Translations under genes and position numbers: made by a program
The notes under the pieces: generated by a model
Told to the model about the DNA's origin: nothing
Seen by the model: only the letters and a program-made list of their open reading frames with translations
Database searches by the model: none
DNA from: Cytophagales bacterium
GTDB lineage: Bacteria; Bacteroidota; Bacteroidia; Cytophagales; 172606-1
Length of the DNA: 8,440 nucleotides
Direction of reading: 5' to 3'
Assembly: GCA_025455595.1 (NCBI GenBank)
Contig: JALOMD010000084.1
Location: 1 to 8,440 of the forward strand
Shown here: piece by piece, positions 5,040 through 8,440 of the stretch
Numbering within the stretch: the first letter of the stretch is position 1
How the letters are laid out: each line of letters starts with the position of its first letter

Positions 5040-8000
5040 ATGGTCACTGTAAAGCCTATGGCGGCAATCCGTTGCCGTTTTGGCCGTTTTTTGAAAAAAT
5101 CGTACAAAAACATCGCCCTTGTTTTTGTCATTGCCCTCATCGGGACAGGCGTGCTGCAAGCCCAAACCCTGTACTGGGTGGGGGGCGGCGGCGACACCGA
5201 ATGGAGCAATCCGTTGAACTGGAGCGGCTCGTCCGGCGGGGCGGGCGGTGCCGGGCCGCCCGCCGCAACCAACGACGTGGTGTTTAACGGAGCCTCGTTC
5301 GCCGGCCCCGGCGGCATTGTCACCGTGACGGGCATCGTCGCCTGCCGCGCCATGACGTGGACGAACCAAGGTACTGACAACCCGACGTTGCAGTTTTCGG
5401 CCAACAGCACGCTGAACATCCACGGAGCCATGACGCTGGATGCCAGCATGAGCGTAGGGCTGGCCGACAACGGCGAACGCATCGTGTTTGCCGGGACGGG
5501 CGGGCCTCATGCCGTTACCTCGGCCGGCAAGGTGCTGCCGCAGGTTCGCTTTGACGGTGTGGGCGGCACTTGGAACCTGGCCGATAACCTGACCGTCAGC
5601 CCTACGCGTTCGCTACGGGTGGCAAACGGCACGCTGAACACCCTGAACCGTACCGTTGACTGCGGATATTTCATCGTCGAGGGAGCCGCCCCTTGTGCTG
5701 TCAACATCGGCAATTCGCGCCTCAACATCCGGGGCAACACCGACAACGGCACGCCTGTGCTTGACTTGCGCAATCCGAACCTGACATGGACGACCCCCGG
5801 CGCAAGTGCCGTGATGCAGTTCACCAATCCGACAAGTTACGTGGCCCTGTACACCGGGTCAACCGCCAAGACGCTGCCCGACCTGCGTTTTGAGAGCATT
5901 CCGGCCAATCCGGCCGACGGCCCCGCCGATGTGGACATTCACACCGGAGACGGTGCGGCCCGCATCACTTTCCGCGAAATCCGCCTCACGCGCAATACCG
6001 GTAGCCAGATGGTTGTTACCGGAACGTCGCCCAAGACGTATTCGGAAGACATTATTTTGCCCGATAACTTCAACACGGGCGGAGCAGGCCAAAGGGTGTT
6101 CAACGGCACCGCCGCCGCACCGCCGAACAACAACATCTTCATGGGCGAAGTCCTCATCGGCGACAACGCCGGTGTGGTCTTCAACGGCAACAACACCTTC
6201 CAGCAACGTGTGTTGATTGAGGGCACCCAAGACATTGAAGACGCTGTCCGCTTCACCGCCGACTGTATTTTCAACGATGTGGTTGACATCACGGGCAGTT
6301 ACTTCGTGTTCCCTTACCGGCAAGCGAACGTGCGGTTCAACAACGCGACCTTCAACGACGACGTGTTCCTGCGCGGCAAGGACGCAGTGTTCCGGTTCGG
6401 CGGTTTCGTGGAGCAGGATGCCGGACAAGATTTCAACATCACCGACGACGCACGGGCCATTTTCACCGGCACCGAGGACAACACTTTCTCCGACGGCATC
6501 CGAACCGGCCCGGAAGAGTGCAATTTCAACGGCAACTTCCGGCTCGGCAAACGGTCGGTGGCCACGTTCACCAACTCGTTGTCCAATACGTTCACGAACC
6601 TTTTCGCCGACAATTTCTCGGTGATGGAGTTCACTCCCATGCCCGGCACCGACAACACCGTGACAGGTACGGTGACGCTGGCGGGCGGCTGCCACGTGTG
6701 GGTGTACATGTCGTCGGGCGTGAGCGGACGGCAAGCCGATGTAAGTTTCAACAATGCGCAAAACTGGACGGGTACGGTGGTGCAAGACCTGAACCGCACC
6801 GGTACGCAGCCGATAAACGTGAACAACGGGGTGAACAATGGCAACAATACTGGTGTGAACTTCTTGACCAGCGGCGGTCGCCCGGCACTGTACTGGGTAG
6901 GCGGCCATCCGAACAACCTGAGCGGCGACAACAACTGGAGCAACCCGCGCAACTGGGCCGAAAACCCCAACGACCCGGCCCAGCAGGCCAACGGTACCAT
7001 TGCCCTTAACCCGCCCAACGGTTGCATTCCCGATGCGCGTACCAACGTGGTTTTCAACGCGTTGTCGTTCAGTGCGGGCGGCGTTAAATATACTCAGGTG
7101 AACGTGGACGCACCCATCGCTTTTTGCCGCGACATGACGTGGACCGACGACGTGAACGCCAACACCGGCGGCACGCTGCCCCGCTTTGTCACGACCTCGG
7201 CGTTGAACACGGCGATGGTGAACGGCAACCTACGCTTTGCGCCGTCTGACCGGATGCAGAATTATTTCAGCGGGGCTTTCGAGTTCACGGCCAACGGCCC
7301 GGCACTGATCGATGCCAACGGTACGGCCAACGGCCCGACGGATGCCGCCAGCGTCACTCGCTTCAACGGACACGTCATTTTCTCCGGCCGGGGCGGAGAA
7401 TGGCAATTGAACAGCGATATTTTGGTAAACGGCGGTACGCTGGGCAACATGATTTTCGAGTACGGCAGCGTGTCGGTGATTGACAGCCTCGGCACCAGCC
7501 GCAACATCACGCTGGACGGCAACTGGTTTGTGCGCCGCCCGCAGGACGGCGGTGCGCAGGCCACGGTGAACCTCGGCCAAGGAACCGTCACTTTCAACGG
7601 CGTGAACAACAACGCCAGCCCGGCCGACAACCCGAACAACCCCAATCCGCAGTACATCATCGCCGGGCCGCCCGTTGCGCCGAACCTGAACGACTTTTAT
7701 AACTTGGTCGTCAACCGCCAAGGCAACGACAACCCCGACAAAGCCTGGGCGAACAACGCCAACGACGTGGTGGTGTGGAACCGCTACGATGTGAGTGCCG
7801 ACCCCGGCACCACATCGGGCGGAGCCAATCCGAACACGCCTTTTAATACGGGCATTACTGTGCGCAACAACCTGACTGTGACACGCGGCAACTTGTGGGA
7901 CAGCGGTTTCCAGATTGTGGGCAACGCCACTGGCATCCTCACTGTGGCAACGGATGCCAAACTGCACCTCGGCAGCCGGGAGCATTCCGAGGCGGGCAAC

Positions 8001-8440
8001 AACAGTCCCATGACCAGCCGCTTCCCGACCGGTTTCACGCGGGCCAACATTGACCTGCAGCCGGGCAGCACGGTGGTCTATCGGGCACACGGCCACCAAG
8101 ACGTGAGCGATGTGCCGCTGTACGCCAACCTGTACAATTTCAACCCGAACAAAGACGAGTCGAGCTTGGCGACGCTGAACGGCGCGGCCACCCGCAAACG
8201 GCTGGCTTTGGGCGAGTTGCAAATCAACGGGCGGCTTACCGTTGAGCGGGGCATCCTGTTTGCCGACAACGGTTTCCAGATCAACGGAACGGCTGGCACC
8301 AGCGGCCTGACCATGCAAGACGGCGGCATCCTGATGCTCGGCTCGTCGGCGATGGACGTGGCCACCTCCTACGGCACCGGCTCTGACCCGGCAAACAACA
8401 CAACCGGGTTTTTGACAATAATTGCCCAAAACACCCAGTT
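5040..8440 (+). CDS. Large exported surface-type protein with LYWVGG modules (3' end beyond the window)
   Basis: The frame is open from ATG 5040 to the window edge with no stop, giving 1133 codons. An in-frame TGA at 5025 closes it upstream. A signal peptide is clear: a basic KKSYKN, then a hydrophobic IALVFVIALIGTGVLQAQ, cleaved near residue 41/42. The mature protein is rich in Asn, Gly, Thr and Asp, with few lysines and many short beta-strand-like runs (VVFNG, VRFNN, AIFTG), suggesting a repetitive beta-helix or beta-sandwich surface protein. Two copies of an LYWVGG...NW...CRxMTWT module begin at residues 44 and 617. Such modules are typical of very long Bacteroidota secreted proteins, many ending in a T9SS sorting domain, which would lie past the window here. 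No enzyme motif is seen; adhesin or matrix function is inference. The start is uncertain: ATG 5058 and TTG 5091 are alternatives, and TTG would give a more compact signal peptide (18 rather than 24 residues removed from the n-region region upstream of the lysines). Confidence 0.85.
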   Translation, partial: MVTVKPMAAIRCRFGRFLKKSYKNIALVFVIALIGTGVLQAQTLYWVGGGGDTEWSNPLNWSGSSGGAGGAGPPAATNDVVFNGASFAGPGGIVTVTGIVACRAMTWTNQGTDNPTLQFSANSTLNIHGAMTLDASMSVGLADNGERIVFAGTGGPHAVTSAGKVLPQVRFDGVGGTWNLADNLTVSPTRSLRVANGTLNTLNRTVDCGYFIVEGAAPCAVNIGNSRLNIRGNTDNGTPVLDLRNPNLTWTTPGASAVMQFTNPTSYVALYTGSTAKTLPDLRFESIPANPADGPADVDIHTGDGAARITFREIRLTRNTGSQMVVTGTSPKTYSEDIILPDNFNTGGAGQRVFNGTAAAPPNNNIFMGEVLIGDNAGVVFNGNNTFQQRVLIEGTQDIEDAVRFTADCIFNDVVDITGSYFVFPYRQANVRFNNATFNDDVFLRGKDAVFRFGGFVEQDAGQDFNITDDARAIFTGTEDNTFSDGIRTGPEECNFNGNFRLGKRSVATFTNSLSNTFTNLFADNFSVMEFTPMPGTDNTVTGTVTLAGGCHVWVYMSSGVSGRQADVSFNNAQNWTGTVVQDLNRTGTQPINVNNGVNNGNNTGVNFLTSGGRPALYWVGGHPNNLSGDNNWSNPRNWAENPNDPAQQANGTIALNPPNGCIPDARTNVVFNALSFSAGGVKYTQVNVDAPIAFCRDMTWTDDVNANTGGTLPRFVTTSALNTAMVNGNLRFAPSDRMQNYFSGAFEFTANGPALIDANGTANGPTDAASVTRFNGHVIFSGRGGEWQLNSDILVNGGTLGNMIFEYGSVSVIDSLGTSRNITLDGNWFVRRPQDGGAQATVNLGQGTVTFNGVNNNASPADNPNNPNPQYIIAGPPVAPNLNDFYNLVVNRQGNDNPDKAWANNANDVVVWNRYDVSADPGTTSGGANPNTPFNTGITVRNNLTVTRGNLWDSGFQIVGNATGILTVATDAKLHLGSREHSEAGNNSPMTSRFPTGFTRANIDLQPGSTVVYRAHGHQDVSDVPLYANLYNFNPNKDESSLATLNGAATRKRLALGELQINGRLTVERGILFADNGFQINGTAGTSGLTMQDGGILMLGSSAMDVATSYGTGSDPANNTTGFLTIIAQNTQ
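5075..5102. repeat. Possible relic of the short palindromic repeat over the start of the large gene
   Basis: This 28-nt stretch resembles copy 1 (1400-1427) position by position: CCGTTTT, then three variable bases, then CGTTTTTTG, then an A-rich tail ending CG. The second arm has lost its pairing. It falls in the codons before the signal-peptide lysines. It may be coincidence from T- and A-rich codons. Confidence 0.3.
5169..5363 (+). other. LYWVGG module 1 of the large exported protein
   Basis: Residues 44-108, directly after the signal peptide. The order is LYWVGGGGD, WSNPLNW, an SGGAGGAG loop, a Pro-rich link, TNDVVFNGASF, a short beta-strand pair and CRAMTWT (Cys102). It is the same scaffold as module 2, with a shorter loop after the first Trp and before TNxVVFN. 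Confidence 0.75.
6888..7145 (+). other. LYWVGG module 2 of the large exported protein
   Basis: Residues 617-702. The order is LYWVGGHPN, NNWSNPRNW, a longer Asn/Pro-rich loop, TNVVFNALSF, YTQVNVD and CRDMTWT (Cys696). The start lies 573 residues after that of module 1. The match of conserved Trp, Asn, Phe and Cys positions shows an internal duplication of a large block rather than short tandem repeats. Confidence 0.75.

Noticed and set aside
5859..6908. 349-codon open frame on the minus strand
   Set aside because: Same reason: antisense to the large gene, whose signal peptide and repeated modules fix the true frame.
7230..8429. 399-codon open frame on the minus strand
   Set aside because: It is the antisense shadow of the large exported-protein gene, with low-complexity Val/Ala/Arg/His composition and no domain.
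1..8440. tRNA or rRNA genes
   Set aside because: No cloverleaf with a GTTCRA-type loop and no conserved rRNA stretch was seen in the non-coding gaps.

Overview
The window looks like chromosomal DNA of a member of the Bacteroidota. Four things point there: two Uma2-family proteins of a subtype I associate with that phylum, a PorE-like lipoprotein (TPR, beta-propeller, regulatory-like fold, OmpA C-terminus), a long secreted protein with the phylum's typical 'LYWVGG...NW' modules and a signal peptide ending in LQAQ, and start sites mostly without Shine-Dalgarno sequences. A Saprospiria-like lineage is a guess from protein flavour only. All genes read on the + strand.

Layout. Positions 1-95 hold the tail of something upstream that I cannot identify, closed by a strong intrinsic terminator (52-94). 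Positions 129-1391 carry two tandem, collinear Uma2-family genes (about 66% identical by eye), separated by three bases. They are visibly more AT-rich than the other genes. Positions 1392-1599 are non-coding and repeat-bearing. Positions 1600-2154 encode a conserved Bacteroidota protein of unknown function whose last residues are read from a dispersed palindromic repeat. After a 170-bp spacer, 2325-4256 encodes the PorE-like OmpA-family lipoprotein. Positions 4257-5039 (about 780 bp) contain no convincing gene and are packed with inverted repeats. From 5040 an open reading frame runs without a stop to the end of the window (1133 codons so far) and encodes the N-terminal part of a large exported protein.

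How the genes may relate. The PorE-like lipoprotein would sit in the periplasm on the outer membrane and bind peptidoglycan, the role known for PorE in the type IX secretion system (T9SS). The large exported protein is the kind of molecule that T9SS delivers to the surface. That link is inference, because the C-terminal sorting domain lies outside the window. The Uma2 pair and the 184-aa protein have no evident connection to export.

The most unusual signal is a family of short imperfect palindromes (arms CGTTTTrGGC / GCCyAAAACG around an AT-rich 7-nt loop). There are four full copies and one degenerate copy between genes, and a possible relic at the start of the large gene. Two of the copies form the ends of a 191-bp MITE-like unit at 4329-4519.
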